Shown here piece after piece: positions 41,746 to 51,267 of a DNA stretch of 64,000 nucleotides. The stretch is taken from contig NZ_JBLBVK010000054.1 of assembly GCF_047314965.1 (NCBI RefSeq), positions 1 to 64,000 of the forward strand, in the 5' to 3' direction. This DNA comes from JAVJUV01 sp047314965 (GTDB taxonomy: Bacteria > Pseudomonadota > Alphaproteobacteria > Rhodobacterales > Rhodobacteraceae). The notes beneath the pieces are model-generated. The model saw nothing but the letters and a program-made list of their open reading frames with translations. It was not told where the DNA came from and made no database searches. Every line of letters starts with the position of its first letter. Positions within the stretch are counted from its first letter, which is position 1. The translations under genes and the position numbers were made by a program.

Positions 41746-43284
41746 GTGTCAGAGACGATTTTCATCGGCGGCGGCGGGCCGGACTATGGCGTGAAGCAGG
41801 AGCTGATTCTCAAATACGCGAACCGCCACGGCCTCGTCGCCGGAGCAACGGGAACCGGCAAGACGGTCACCCTGCAGATCATGGCCGAGGGGTTTTCGGC
41901 GATGGGCGTGCCCGTCTTCCTGTCCGACGTGAAGGGCGATCTTTCGGGAATCGCCAAGACCGGCACGCCCGAGTTCAAACTGCATGACGCCTTCACCAAG
42001 CGGGCCACAACGATCGGCTTCGACGACTATACCTACAATGCCTTTCCAGTCACGTTCTGGGACCTCTACGGCGAACAGGGTCACCCGATCCGAACCACGA
42101 TCAGCGAGATGGGCCCCCTGCTTCTGTCCCGGCTTCTGGAACTGTCCGAAGCGCAGGAAGGAATCCTGAACATCGCGTTCCGCGTCGCCGACGAAGAGGG
42201 CCTGCCGCTTCTCGACCTGAAGGATCTGCAATCGATGCTGGTCTGGCTGGGCGAGAACCGCGAGGCGGTCTCGATCCGTTATGGCAACATCTCGACGGCC
42301 TCGCTGGGCGCCATCCAGCGTCAGCTGCTCGTTCTCGAGAATCAGGGCGCGACTCAGTTCTTCGGCGAACCGGCACTGGAACTCTCGGACATCATGCGTA
42401 CCGACGTGGACGGGCGCGGCCGCATCAACATTCTCGCCGCCGACAAGCTGATGGGAGCGCCCCGGCTCTATGCCACCTCGCTCCTCTGGCTGCTGTCAGA
42501 ACTCTTCGAGGAACTGCCGGAAGTGGGCGACCCGGACAAGCCGAAGCTCGTCTTCTTCTTCGACGAGGCGCATCTCCTGTTCGACGACGCGCCCAAGGCG
42601 CTGATCGACAAGGTCGAACAGGTGGCGCGCCTGATCCGGTCGAAAGGCGTCGGCGTCTACTTCGTGACACAGAACCCCGCGGATGTGCCCGAGGACATCC
42701 TCGGCCAGCTTGGCAACCGGGTTCAGCACGCGCTCCGGGCCTTCACGCCCAAGGATCAGAAAGCCCTCAAGATGGCGGCCCAGACCTATCGCACCAACCC
42801 GCGCTTCTCGACGGAACAGGCGATCCGCGAGGTCGGCGTCGGCGAGGCGGTGACTTCGATGCTCGAGGCCAAGGGCGCGCCCGGCGTGGTCGAGCGCACG
42901 CTGATCCGTCCGCCCTCCTCCCAGCTTGGCCCGATCACCGAAACGGAACGGCGCGATTTCATGTCCGCGTCGCCGATCGCCGGGAAATATGACAAGACCA
43001 TCGACCGCCAGAGCGCCTACGAGGTGCTGATGTCGCGCGCGGATGCCGCCGCGAAGGAAGCCGAGGAAGCGGAGCGCGCCGAAGCGGAAGCCGAGGCACG
43101 GGAACGCGAGTTCAAACAGGCGCGCCGCTACGAGGCCGACAGGGTGGGCCGTTCGACGTCGCGCTCGTCGCGTTCGGACAGCGTGGGCGACAAGCTGACA
43201 AAGATGGTCGTGACAGAGCTGACCGGCACTACAGGACGCCGCATCGTGCGCGGCATTCTCGGCAGCCTGTTCAAGGGGCGATGA
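41746..43284 (+). CDS. HerA-like ATPase (DUF853 / YjgR family)
   Basis: A 512-residue FtsK/HerA-type ATPase. Walker A is GATGTGKT (residues 33-40), Walker B is LVFFFDEAHLLF, and an arginine-finger region follows (FVTQNPADVPEDILGQLGNRVQH). The C-terminal 90 residues are Glu/Ala/Arg-rich and probably coiled coil. YjgR proteins have unknown cellular roles; they are not phage or nuclease-linked here (no nurA nearby). Translation starts at GTG 41746, chosen because MSETIFIGGGG matches the family. Confidence 0.9.
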   Translation: MSETIFIGGGGPDYGVKQELILKYANRHGLVAGATGTGKTVTLQIMAEGFSAMGVPVFLSDVKGDLSGIAKTGTPEFKLHDAFTKRATTIGFDDYTYNAFPVTFWDLYGEQGHPIRTTISEMGPLLLSRLLELSEAQEGILNIAFRVADEEGLPLLDLKDLQSMLVWLGENREAVSIRYGNISTASLGAIQRQLLVLENQGATQFFGEPALELSDIMRTDVDGRGRINILAADKLMGAPRLYATSLLWLLSELFEELPEVGDPDKPKLVFFFDEAHLLFDDAPKALIDKVEQVARLIRSKGVGVYFVTQNPADVPEDILGQLGNRVQHALRAFTPKDQKALKMAAQTYRTNPRFSTEQAIREVGVGEAVTSMLEAKGAPGVVERTLIRPPSSQLGPITETERRDFMSASPIAGKYDKTIDRQSAYEVLMSRADAAAKEAEEAERAEAEAEAREREFKQARRYEADRVGRSTSRSSRSDSVGDKLTKMVVTELTGTTGRRIVRGILGSLFKGR

Positions 43285-43290
43285 GCGGCG

Positions 43291-43354
43291 GACCGGGGGA
43301 GCGCCGCTCCCCCGGACCCCCTCGCCGTATTTTTTCCAGGAAGAAAGACAATTT
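43291..43354 (-). repeat. AATACTTCGGGGG stem-loop element, copy C (inverted)
   Basis: Begins 7 bp after the HerA-like stop: CCGGGGGA-GCGCCGC-TCCCCCGG (43293-43315), then CCCCCTCGCCGTATTTTTTCC and GGAAGAAAGACAATTT. The core is diverged (ACTTCG has become ACGGCGA on the minus strand). Together with the next copy it forms a head-to-head pair. Confidence 0.65.
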
Positions 43355-43366
43355 GATTAAAAACCT

Positions 43367-43430
43367 TTTCCTCTTGGCACAAATACTTCGGGGGTGAGGT
43401 GCGGAACGCACCGAGGGGGCTGGCCCCCTC
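43367..43430 (+). repeat. AATACTTCGGGGG stem-loop element, copy D
   Basis: CTTTTCCTCTTGGCACA, the core AATACTTCGGGGG, then a 6-bp stem with a GAA loop (GGTGCG-GAA-CGCACC, 43399-43413) and GAGGGGGC-TG-GCCCCCTC. The GAA-loop stem has different base pairs from the same stem in copy A, i.e. compensatory change. It ends 59 bp before polA. Confidence 0.75.
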
Positions 43431-43489
43431 TCTGGTGATCCGGCCTCCGGCATGGCATGACGGCGGGCAAGCATTGAGGAGGCAGACAA

Positions 43490-46294
43490 ATGGCATTCGG
43501 CAAAGGGCATCATCTCAGCCTGATCGATGGTTCGGCCTTCATCTTCCGCGCCTATCACGCGCTTCCGCCCCTGACCCGGAAATCGGACGGCCTGCCCGTG
43601 GGCGCCGTTTCGGGTTTCGTCAACATGCTCTGGAAGATGGTGGAGGACAACAAGGGACCGGACGCGCCTACCCATGTGGCCGTGGTGTTCGACAAGGGCT
43701 CGCACACCTTCCGCAACGACCTTTACGACCTCTACAAGGCCAACCGTGACGAGATGCCCGAGGATCTGCGACCCCAGATCCCTCTGACCCGCGAGGCAAC
43801 CCGTGCCTTCAACATCGCCTGTCTCGAGCAGGAAGGATTCGAGGCCGACGACATCATCGCGACGCTGGCGCACAAGGCCCGCGACGCGGGTGGGCGCGTG
43901 ACGATCATCTCCTCGGACAAGGACCTGATGCAGCTCGTCGGCGGCGGCGTCGAGATGTACGATGCCATGAAGAACGTGCGCATCGACCGCGAGGGCGTGC
44001 TCGAGAAGTTCGGCGTCTATCCCGAACGCGTCGTCGACGTACAGGCTCTGGCGGGCGACAGTGTCGACAACATTCCCGGCGCGCCTGGGATCGGCATCAA
44101 GACCGCCGCGCTCCTGATCAACGAATATGGCGACCTCGAGACACTTCTAGAACGTGCGGGAGACATCAAGCAGCCCAAGCGGCGCGAAACGCTCATCGAG
44201 AACGCCGACCAGATCCGGCTGTCGAAAACGCTGGTCACGCTCGACCACCAGATGGAGCTCGACTACGATCTCGACAGTCTGGAGCTGAAGGACCCGGTGG
44301 CCGACGATCTGCTGGAGTTCCTCGCGCGCATGGAATTCCGCACCGTCACCCGGCGCATCGCCGAATCGCTCGGCGTCGAGCCGCCGGCGATCACCGACAA
44401 CGACCCAGGCGGGGCCGAGGCAGCGGAGACCGAAGCCCCGGCAGCGGCGCCTTTCGACACCTCCGCCTACGAAAAGGTGACAGACAAGGCAGCGCTGGAA
44501 GGCTGGATCGAAAAGGCACACGCGCGTGGCTACGTCGCTGTCGATACCGAAACGACAGGGCTCAACGAGATGACCGCCGACCTCGTCGGTGTCTCGCTGT
44601 CGGTCGATCCCGGGAGTGCCTGCTATATCCCGCTCGCCCACAAGACCGGGGCCGCCGACGACCTTTTCGGGTCCGACGACCTTGTCGCGGAGCAGATCCC
44701 GCTCGCCGACGCGCTGGCGCTGTTGAAGCCGCTGCTGGAGGACGACAGCGTCCTGAAGATCGGTCAGAACATGAAGTACGACGCCAAGATCCTGGCCCGC
44801 TACGGCATCGAAGTCTCGCCAATCGACGACACGATGCTGATGAGCTACGCGATGAACGCCGGCCTTCACAGCCACGGGATGGACGCACTGTCGGAGCGCT
44901 ACCTCGGCCATCATCCCATCGAGATCAAATCCCTTCTCGGCTCCGGCAAGTCCATGATCACCTTCGATCGCGTCGACGTGGACGAGGCCGTGAAATATGC
45001 CGCCGAAGATGCCGACATCACGCTCCGCCTCTGGCACACCTTCAAGCCGCAGCTGCACCGCGCCCGCGTCACCACCGTCTACGAAACCCTCGAGCGGCCG
45101 CTCGTTCCGGTCCTGGCCGAGATGGAGATGGCGGGAATAAAGGTCGACAAGGCTGTGCTTTCGAAAATGTCGAACGCCTTTGCCCAGAAAATGGCCCAGC
45201 TCGAAGACGAAATCCACGAGATGGCGGGTGAGAAGTTCAACGTCGGCAGCCCCGCACAGGTCGGAGAGATCCTGTTCGACAAGATGAGCCTGCCGGGCGG
45301 CAAGAAGGGGAAAACCGGCAAGTATTCCACGCCTGCGGACGTGCTGGAAGACCTGGCGACCGAGCACGACCTGCCCGCGCGCATTCTCGACTGGAGACAG
45401 CTGCAGAAGCTCAAATCGACTTATACCGACGCGCTTCAGGACCACATCAACAAGGACACGGGCCGGGTCCATACCTCCTATTCGATCGCGGGCGCGAACA
45501 CGGGCCGCCTCGCTTCGACCGATCCGAACCTTCAGAACATTCCGGTCCGCTCCGAAGAAGGCCGCCGCATCCGCGAGGCTTTCGTCGCAACCCCGGGCCA
45601 CACCCTTGTCAGCCTCGACTATTCGCAGATCGAGTTGCGCATCCTCGCCCATATCGCCGACATCCCGGCCCTCAAAGAGGCATTCCGCGAAGGCCAGGAC
45701 ATCCACGCGGCGACGGCATCAGAGATGTTCAACGTGCCGCTCGACCAGATGACTCCCGACGTGAGGCGCCAGGCCAAGGCGATCAATTTTGGCGTGATTT
45801 ACGGCATTTCGGGCTTTGGACTGGCCCGCAACCTGCGTATTCCGCGCGAGGAGGCGCAGGGCTTCATCGACCGCTATTTCGAACGCTTCCCGGGCATCCG
45901 CGCCTATATGGACGACACCACGGCCTTCGCCAAAGAGCACGGCTATGTCCAGACACTGTTCGGGCGGAAAATCAACACGCCCGAGATCAACGCCAAGGGC
46001 CCGACCGCCGGCTTCGCCAAGCGCGCGGCGATCAATGCTCCGATCCAGGGGACGGCCGCCGACATCATCCGGCGCGCCATGATCCGCATGCCCGACGCCA
46101 TAGCGAAGCTGCCGGCGAAGATGCTGCTGCAGGTCCATGACGAACTTCTATTCGAAGTCGAAGACCGCGCTGTGGATGACCTGATCGGCATCGCAAAAGA
46201 CGTGATGGAGGGAGCGGCGCTGCCAGTCGTCAAGCTGGACGTGCCGTTGACGGTCGACGCCGGCAAGGGGGCGAACTGGGCCGAGGCCCACTAG
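43490..46294 (+). CDS. polA: DNA polymerase I
   Basis: PolA removes RNA primers and fills gaps in repair. The 934-residue product has all three domains: 5'-3' exonuclease (about 1-300, with SLIDGSAFIFRAYHA and the IISSDKDLMQLV motif), 3'-5' proofreading exonuclease (VDTETTGL and the YAAEDADITLRLW motif, so the DEDD residues are intact), and the polymerase (SLDYSQIELRILAHI, RRQAKAINFGVIYGIS, QVHDELLFE). Length and motifs are normal. It is followed at 7 bp by the CDF gene. Confidence 0.98.
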   Translation: MAFGKGHHLSLIDGSAFIFRAYHALPPLTRKSDGLPVGAVSGFVNMLWKMVEDNKGPDAPTHVAVVFDKGSHTFRNDLYDLYKANRDEMPEDLRPQIPLTREATRAFNIACLEQEGFEADDIIATLAHKARDAGGRVTIISSDKDLMQLVGGGVEMYDAMKNVRIDREGVLEKFGVYPERVVDVQALAGDSVDNIPGAPGIGIKTAALLINEYGDLETLLERAGDIKQPKRRETLIENADQIRLSKTLVTLDHQMELDYDLDSLELKDPVADDLLEFLARMEFRTVTRRIAESLGVEPPAITDNDPGGAEAAETEAPAAAPFDTSAYEKVTDKAALEGWIEKAHARGYVAVDTETTGLNEMTADLVGVSLSVDPGSACYIPLAHKTGAADDLFGSDDLVAEQIPLADALALLKPLLEDDSVLKIGQNMKYDAKILARYGIEVSPIDDTMLMSYAMNAGLHSHGMDALSERYLGHHPIEIKSLLGSGKSMITFDRVDVDEAVKYAAEDADITLRLWHTFKPQLHRARVTTVYETLERPLVPVLAEMEMAGIKVDKAVLSKMSNAFAQKMAQLEDEIHEMAGEKFNVGSPAQVGEILFDKMSLPGGKKGKTGKYSTPADVLEDLATEHDLPARILDWRQLQKLKSTYTDALQDHINKDTGRVHTSYSIAGANTGRLASTDPNLQNIPVRSEEGRRIREAFVATPGHTLVSLDYSQIELRILAHIADIPALKEAFREGQDIHAATASEMFNVPLDQMTPDVRRQAKAINFGVIYGISGFGLARNLRIPREEAQGFIDRYFERFPGIRAYMDDTTAFAKEHGYVQTLFGRKINTPEINAKGPTAGFAKRAAINAPIQGTAADIIRRAMIRMPDAIAKLPAKMLLQVHDELLFEVEDRAVDDLIGIAKDVMEGAALPVVKLDVPLTVDAGKGANWAEAH

Positions 46295-46301
46295 CGAACT
46301 C

Positions 46302-47207
46302 ATGCCCCACGACCATGGCCATCACCACGGACACGGCCACGCGGCGGGCGACGGGAAGCTTACAGCGGCTGTCGCAGTCAACATTCTCCTCACCGTGGTT
46401 CAGATCGTGGGCGGTCTCCTCTCGGGTTCCCTGGCGTTGATCGCCGATGCGATCCACAACCTGTCCGACGCTCTCTCCCTCATCCTCGCTTTCGCCGCGC
46501 GCCGGATCTCGCGCCGCAAGGCGGATGGAACGATGACGTTCGGATGGAACCGGGCGGAACTGATCGCCGCCCTGATCAACCTGACCGCGCTTGTGATGAT
46601 CGCGCTCTATCTGGCCATCGAGGGGCTCATGCGGCTGGCCGATCCGCCGGGGGTCGATGGCTGGATCGTGATCTGGATCGCCGCCGTCGCGCTGGTGGTC
46701 GATGCGGCTACCGCCGCCCTGACCTACCGCATGTCGAAAGACAGCCTGAACATCCGCGCCGCCTTCCTGCACAACCTGGCCGATGCGCTTGGATCGGTCG
46801 CCGTCATTCTCGTTGGCACGCTGATCCTGCTCTACGACTGGCGGCTTCTGGACCCGCTCGCGACGCTGGGCATCTCGGCCTACATCCTGTGGCACGCACT
46901 GGCCGAGATGCGGCCTACGATCCACATTCTGATGCTCGGAGCACCGGATGCGCCCGACCGCGAAGACATCCGAAGTGCCTTTCTCGCCCACCCGGACATA
47001 CACGAGGTCCACCATCTGCACCTCTGGCAGATCGACGAAAAGCGCAGTTCCTGCGAAGCCCGCGTCACGCTGGCCGAGGAAGACCTTCCGCGCGCGCCGG
47101 CGATTGTCGGCGAGTTGAAGGCAATACTGTCCGCACGCTTCGGCATCGGCCACTCCACGATCGAGGTCGAGGCTCCGCAGCTCGGCACAGGCGCCCGCGC
47201 GAGCTGA
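46302..47207 (+). CDS. Cation diffusion facilitator (zinc-type) exporter
   Basis: A 301-residue CDF protein that would pump Zn2+ (or Co2+/Cd2+) out of the cytoplasm in exchange for protons. It begins with a His-rich stretch (HDHGHHHGHGH), has six membrane helices, metal-site residues in DAIHNLSDA and HNLADALGS, and a C-terminal cytoplasmic metal-binding domain (HPDIHEVHHLHLW). It starts 7 bp after polA and is probably expressed with it. Confidence 0.93.
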   Translation: MPHDHGHHHGHGHAAGDGKLTAAVAVNILLTVVQIVGGLLSGSLALIADAIHNLSDALSLILAFAARRISRRKADGTMTFGWNRAELIAALINLTALVMIALYLAIEGLMRLADPPGVDGWIVIWIAAVALVVDAATAALTYRMSKDSLNIRAAFLHNLADALGSVAVILVGTLILLYDWRLLDPLATLGISAYILWHALAEMRPTIHILMLGAPDAPDREDIRSAFLAHPDIHEVHHLHLWQIDEKRSSCEARVTLAEEDLPRAPAIVGELKAILSARFGIGHSTIEVEAPQLGTGARAS

Positions 47208-47346
47208 CTCCCCTCGACGACGCCCTCCCGCGCCTGCGGCGCAGAAGCGGCGGGATGAGGACAATCGGACGCAATCTGCCATCCTTTTCTTGCCAAACGC
47301 CGGAAGGCACTGTCCCCTGCCAATGTTCAAAAAGATGGAATTTCAG

Positions 47347-47787
47347 ATGGCACATTCCGGCACCCGCCCTGTGAAAGGCACCCGGAAAATGATCGCGAAC
47401 ATGACGCCAGTGCTCCAGTCGGGCACTTTCGTGTTCTGCTCGGTCCTTCATAACCATGATGTCACCGGGGCCATGAAGGTGGCTCGAGCCACGTTCGTCG
47501 AGGATGAAGGACTGTCCCTCATCCTGCCCAAGTCCGAAGCCGACCGGCTGGGCCTCTCTTACGAGACGCCCATGAAGCAGATCACGCTGATGGTCTATTC
47601 CTCGGTCGAAGGCGTCGGGCTGACCGCCGCCGTTGCCAAGGCACTGGCCAAGGAACGCATTCCCGCGAATATCGTCGCGGCCACCCAGCACGACCATGTC
47701 TTCGTCCCGGCCAAAATGGCCGAGGATGCGGTTGACGCCCTGCGTCGCCTGCAGGCCAAGGCGCAGAGCGACCGGAAATCGCAGTGA
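47347..47787 (+). CDS. ACT-domain protein (ACT_3 type)
   Basis: A 146-residue protein of the small ACT_3 family (TPVLQSGTFVFCSVLH at the start, VEGVGLTAAVAKALAKERIPANI in the middle, HVFVPAKMAEDAVDAL at the end). These domains bind amino acids, but the ligand and partner are unknown. Several ATGs are possible (47335, 47347, 47389); I chose 47347 from expected length. Its stop overlaps the next gene's GTG start by 4 bp. Confidence 0.85.
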   Translation: MAHSGTRPVKGTRKMIANMTPVLQSGTFVFCSVLHNHDVTGAMKVARATFVEDEGLSLILPKSEADRLGLSYETPMKQITLMVYSSVEGVGLTAAVAKALAKERIPANIVAATQHDHVFVPAKMAEDAVDALRRLQAKAQSDRKSQ

Positions 47788-48353
47788 CCGCTGCCGATGC
47801 ACCTCATGTCGAGGCGCATAGCCTCGCCGACCTCTCCGACTGGCTCCGCGAGAACCACCAGAACGCCGGGTCCGTCTGGCTTGTGACCTTCAAGAAAGCG
47901 CACCCGGATTACCTGCCTTTCGGAGAGGTCGTCGAGGAACTGATGTGCTGGGGCTGGGTCGATTCCTCGGTTCGCGCGGTGGACGAGCGTCGCATGAAAC
48001 ACCTGATCAGCCCCCGGAAGGAGACCTCGGCCTGGTCAGCGGTCAACAAGGAGACCGTCGCCCGGATGCGGGCGGCGGGCCGGATGCAGCCTGCGGGAGA
48101 AGCCAAGATCGCCGCAGCGATGGTCAACGGCATGTGGAACTTCCTGGATGACGTCGAACGGCTCGAAGTGCCGGACGACCTGGCCAGCGCGCTGGGCGAG
48201 GCGCGCGAGTCCTGGGACGGCTGGAGCCGTTCGGTCAGACGCGCATGGCTTGAAAAGATCAAACGGGCGAGGACCGCGCCGACCCGGGAAAAACGCATCG
48301 CGGAATGCGCAGCGGCGGCGCAGGACAATTCGAAGAACGGCGGCCTGCGCTAG
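47784..48353 (+). CDS. YdeI/OmpD-associated family protein
   Basis: A 189-residue protein with the YdeI N-terminal domain (LSDWLRENHQNAGSVWL, CWGWVDS, FSPRKETSAWSAVNK-like ISPRKETSAW) and the C-terminal helical tail (RAWLEKIKRARTAPTREKRI). Function is unclear: linked in enterobacteria to polymyxin/peptide resistance and in E. coli to bacteriocin protection. The GTG start overlaps the preceding stop by 4 bp. The end overlaps the convergent DUF2238 gene by 4 bp. Confidence 0.9.
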   Translation: MTAADAPHVEAHSLADLSDWLRENHQNAGSVWLVTFKKAHPDYLPFGEVVEELMCWGWVDSSVRAVDERRMKHLISPRKETSAWSAVNKETVARMRAAGRMQPAGEAKIAAAMVNGMWNFLDDVERLEVPDDLASALGEARESWDGWSRSVRRAWLEKIKRARTAPTREKRIAECAAAAQDNSKNGGLR

Positions 48354-48955
48354 GAGCGCCCTTTCAGTACGCGCACCAGCACCATCGCGATCACCGCGCC
48401 CAAAGCGTTGAAACACAGGTCCAAAGCCGTGTTGTAGTACCCGCCCACATTCGTGTCCGGCACCATCAGCACTGCCGAAAACTCGATCATCTCGTTCAGC
48501 GCACCCAGCCCCATCGCACCCAGAACGGGATAGACATAGGCCGTCGCCTTCCCGCCAGTGTCAGGATAATGCCGCAGAAGCAGATGATGCAGCAGCCAGG
48601 CCGATACCCCGAAACCGTAGGCGTGAACGAGCTGATCGTATTTCAGGATGAAATACTGCTCGGTCTCGACGATCGGGATCAGATGCAGGTTGTACAGCAC
48701 CGATCCCGCCACCGGCACGCTGCCCCCTGCCATGTGCATGAGACCCCAGAGCGACAGCGCCCAGAGCATCGGCACCGGGTATTCCGCCACCCGGAGCGTC
48801 AGCGCCACCAGAGCGATCAGGCCCACCATCGTTGCGATATAAACGATGAACTCGAAATTCCCGATCGACAGGAACCAGCCCGTGAAGGCCAGCACGTAGG
48901 CCACCGTGAAGAGACCGACACGCTTTTCAGCGCCATTTGGTGCACGCGAATTCAT
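48350..48955 (-). CDS. DUF2238 (YjdF-like) integral membrane protein
   Basis: A 201-residue protein with six membrane helices. Conserved charged residues lie at helix ends (KYDQLVHAYGFG and LGALNEMIEF), the DUF2238 pattern. Function is unknown. ATG 48955 gives the expected short N terminus; the longer frame adds 30 residues without a signal. It is divergent from purL with about 130 bp between. Confidence 0.85.
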   Translation of the reverse strand: MNSRAPNGAEKRVGLFTVAYVLAFTGWFLSIGNFEFIVYIATMVGLIALVALTLRVAEYPVPMLWALSLWGLMHMAGGSVPVAGSVLYNLHLIPIVETEQYFILKYDQLVHAYGFGVSAWLLHHLLLRHYPDTGGKATAYVYPVLGAMGLGALNEMIEFSAVLMVPDTNVGGYYNTALDLCFNALGAVIAMVLVRVLKGRS

Positions 48956-49086
48956 GCATGTATCAGAGCCGAACTCCGTGCCTCTGGCAAGCGCGACCAT
49001 TCGCTCGCACGGATTCCGGGGGTTGCCCCTTTCCCCTGCCCGCACTGTCTTTTATGAGACGCCCATCAGGACCGAAGGGGACAGGC

Positions 49087-51246
49087 ATGAGCGAGCCGGA
49101 AATCACCGAAGACGTCGTCGCGGCGCACGGGTTCACGCCAGACGAATTTGCCGAAGTGCTCCGGATCCTGAACCGCGAGCCCACGTTCACCGAGCTTGGT
49201 ATTTTCTCGGCGATGTGGAACGAGCACTGCTCGTACAAGTCCTCCAAGAAATGGCTCCGCACCCTGCCCACCGAAGGCCCCCAGGTCATCTGCGGACCGG
49301 GCGAAAACGCAGGCGTCGTGGACATCGGCGACGGGCAGGCCGTGGTCTTCAAGATGGAAAGCCACAACCACCCCTCGTACATCGAGCCCTACCAGGGCGC
49401 GGCCACCGGTGTGGGCGGCATCCTGCGCGATGTCTTCACCATGGGCGCACGCCCCATCGCCGCGATGAACTCGCTGTCCTTCGGCGAGCCGTCGCATCCC
49501 AAGACCCGCCGACTTGTCTCGGGCGTGGTCGAGGGGATCGGCGGGTATGGCAACGCTTTCGGCGTTCCGACCATCGGTGGCGAAGTGCGCTTCCACCGCG
49601 CCTATAACGGCAACTGCCTCGTCAACGCCTTCGCGGCCGGACTGGCAGACGCCGACAAGATCTTCTATTCGGCCGCTTCGGGCGTCGGCATGCCCGTCGT
49701 CTATCTGGGCGCGAAAACGGGCCGCGACGGCGTCGGCGGCGCGACGATGGCCTCGGCCGAATTCGACGACACCATCGAGGAAAAGCGCCCGACCGTGCAG
49801 GTCGGCGACCCCTTCACCGAGAAGCGGCTTCTCGAGGCCTGCCTCGAACTGATGAAGACCGGCGCCGTCATTTCGATCCAGGACATGGGCGCCGCCGGCC
49901 TGACCTGCTCGGCGGTCGAGATGGGCGACAAGGGCGGTCTTGGCGTCAAGCTGAACCTCGACCGCGTGCCGCAGCGCGAAGAGGCGATGACCGCCTACGA
50001 GATGATGCTGTCCGAAAGCCAGGAGCGGATGCTCATGGTTCTGAACCCGGAACTGGAGGACGAGGCCAAGGCGATCTTCGACAAGTGGGATCTCGACTTC
50101 GCCATTGTCGGCGAGACCATCGCCGAGGACCGCTTCCTGATCCTGCACGGCAACGAGACGAAAGCCGACCTGCCCTTGTCCAAGCTCTCGTCCACCGCAC
50201 CGGAATACGATCGCCCCTGGATCGAGACCCCCGCCGCCACACCGTTCACCGAAACGCTGGAGATCGACCCGATCGATGGGTTGATCTCGCTGATCGGTTC
50301 GCCAAACTATGCCCGCAAGCATTGGGTCTGGGAGCAATACGACAGCCAGGTCATGGCTGACACGGTGCGCACGCCCGGCCTTGGAGCCGGCATCGTCCGC
50401 GTCCATGACACCGGGAAAATGCTGGCCTTCACCTCGGACGTGACGCCCCGCTACGTCAAGGCGAACCCGAAGGAAGGCGGCAAGCAGGCCGTGGCCGAGG
50501 CCTATCGCAACCTCTCGGCCGTCGGTGCAAGGCCGCTTGCAACGACCGACAATCTCAACTTCGGCAACCCGCAGAAGCCCGAGATCATGGGTCAGTTCGT
50601 CGGTGCGATCAAAGGCATCGGCGAAGCCGTTGCGGCGCTAGACATGCCGATCGTTTCCGGCAACGTATCGCTTTACAACGAGACCGACGGCACCGGTATC
50701 CTGCCCACGCCGACCATCGGCGCGGTCGGCCTGATCGCCTCCGAGGACGAGTTGATCGGCGGCACCGCCAATGACGGCGACTGGGCCATCCTGATCGGCG
50801 AAACCCACGGCCACCTCGGACAGTCCGCGCTTCTGGCCGAAGCCTTCGGGCGCGAGGAAGGCGACGCGCCCGAGGTCGATCTTGCCGCCGAGAAGCGCCA
50901 CGGCGAATTCGTCCGCGCCAATGCCGCTCTGATCACGGCTGCCACCGACCTCTCCGACGGCGGACTGGCTCTTGCTGCCTTCGAGATGGCAGCGGCTGCG
51001 GGAATGGGCGTCACGCTCGACACCTCCGACATCGCCCAGCTTTTCGGCGAGGATCAGGCCCGCTACCTGATTGCCTGCGGTTTCGATCAGGCAGAGGCGC
51101 TGATGGCCGCTGCCGCCCAGGCCGGCGTGCCCGTCGCGCAGGTTGGCCGGTTCGGCGGCAAAACCGTCAGTTTCGGCGACAGCGAGGGGTTCCTGTCAGA
51201 CCTAGACATTCTCTACCGGACGGCGTTCGAGGCGGCCGTCGGCTAG
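49087..51246 (+). CDS. purL: Phosphoribosylformylglycinamidine synthase subunit PurL
   Basis: The ATP-dependent synthetase subunit of the fourth step of purine synthesis. At 719 residues it is the small (Bacillus-type) PurL that needs PurQ and PurS, which are not in this window. Motifs: MWNEHCSYKSSK (residues 38-49), KMESHNHPS with the catalytic His, and DMGAAGLTCS. ATG 49087 follows AGGGGACAG. The 50 codons upstream in the same frame are not PurL-like. Confidence 0.97.
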   Translation: MSEPEITEDVVAAHGFTPDEFAEVLRILNREPTFTELGIFSAMWNEHCSYKSSKKWLRTLPTEGPQVICGPGENAGVVDIGDGQAVVFKMESHNHPSYIEPYQGAATGVGGILRDVFTMGARPIAAMNSLSFGEPSHPKTRRLVSGVVEGIGGYGNAFGVPTIGGEVRFHRAYNGNCLVNAFAAGLADADKIFYSAASGVGMPVVYLGAKTGRDGVGGATMASAEFDDTIEEKRPTVQVGDPFTEKRLLEACLELMKTGAVISIQDMGAAGLTCSAVEMGDKGGLGVKLNLDRVPQREEAMTAYEMMLSESQERMLMVLNPELEDEAKAIFDKWDLDFAIVGETIAEDRFLILHGNETKADLPLSKLSSTAPEYDRPWIETPAATPFTETLEIDPIDGLISLIGSPNYARKHWVWEQYDSQVMADTVRTPGLGAGIVRVHDTGKMLAFTSDVTPRYVKANPKEGGKQAVAEAYRNLSAVGARPLATTDNLNFGNPQKPEIMGQFVGAIKGIGEAVAALDMPIVSGNVSLYNETDGTGILPTPTIGAVGLIASEDELIGGTANDGDWAILIGETHGHLGQSALLAEAFGREEGDAPEVDLAAEKRHGEFVRANAALITAATDLSDGGLALAAFEMAAAAGMGVTLDTSDIAQLFGEDQARYLIACGFDQAEALMAAAAQAGVPVAQVGRFGGKTVSFGDSEGFLSDLDILYRTAFEAAVG

Positions 51247-51267
51247 GCCCGCCCAACGGCGCATCGG

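Noticed and set aside
44147..45706. 519-codon minus-strand open frame inside polA
   Set aside because: Antisense shadow of polA with biased composition and no motif.
49066..50406. 446-codon minus-strand frame inside purL
   Set aside because: Antisense shadow; purL motifs on the plus strand cover the region completely.
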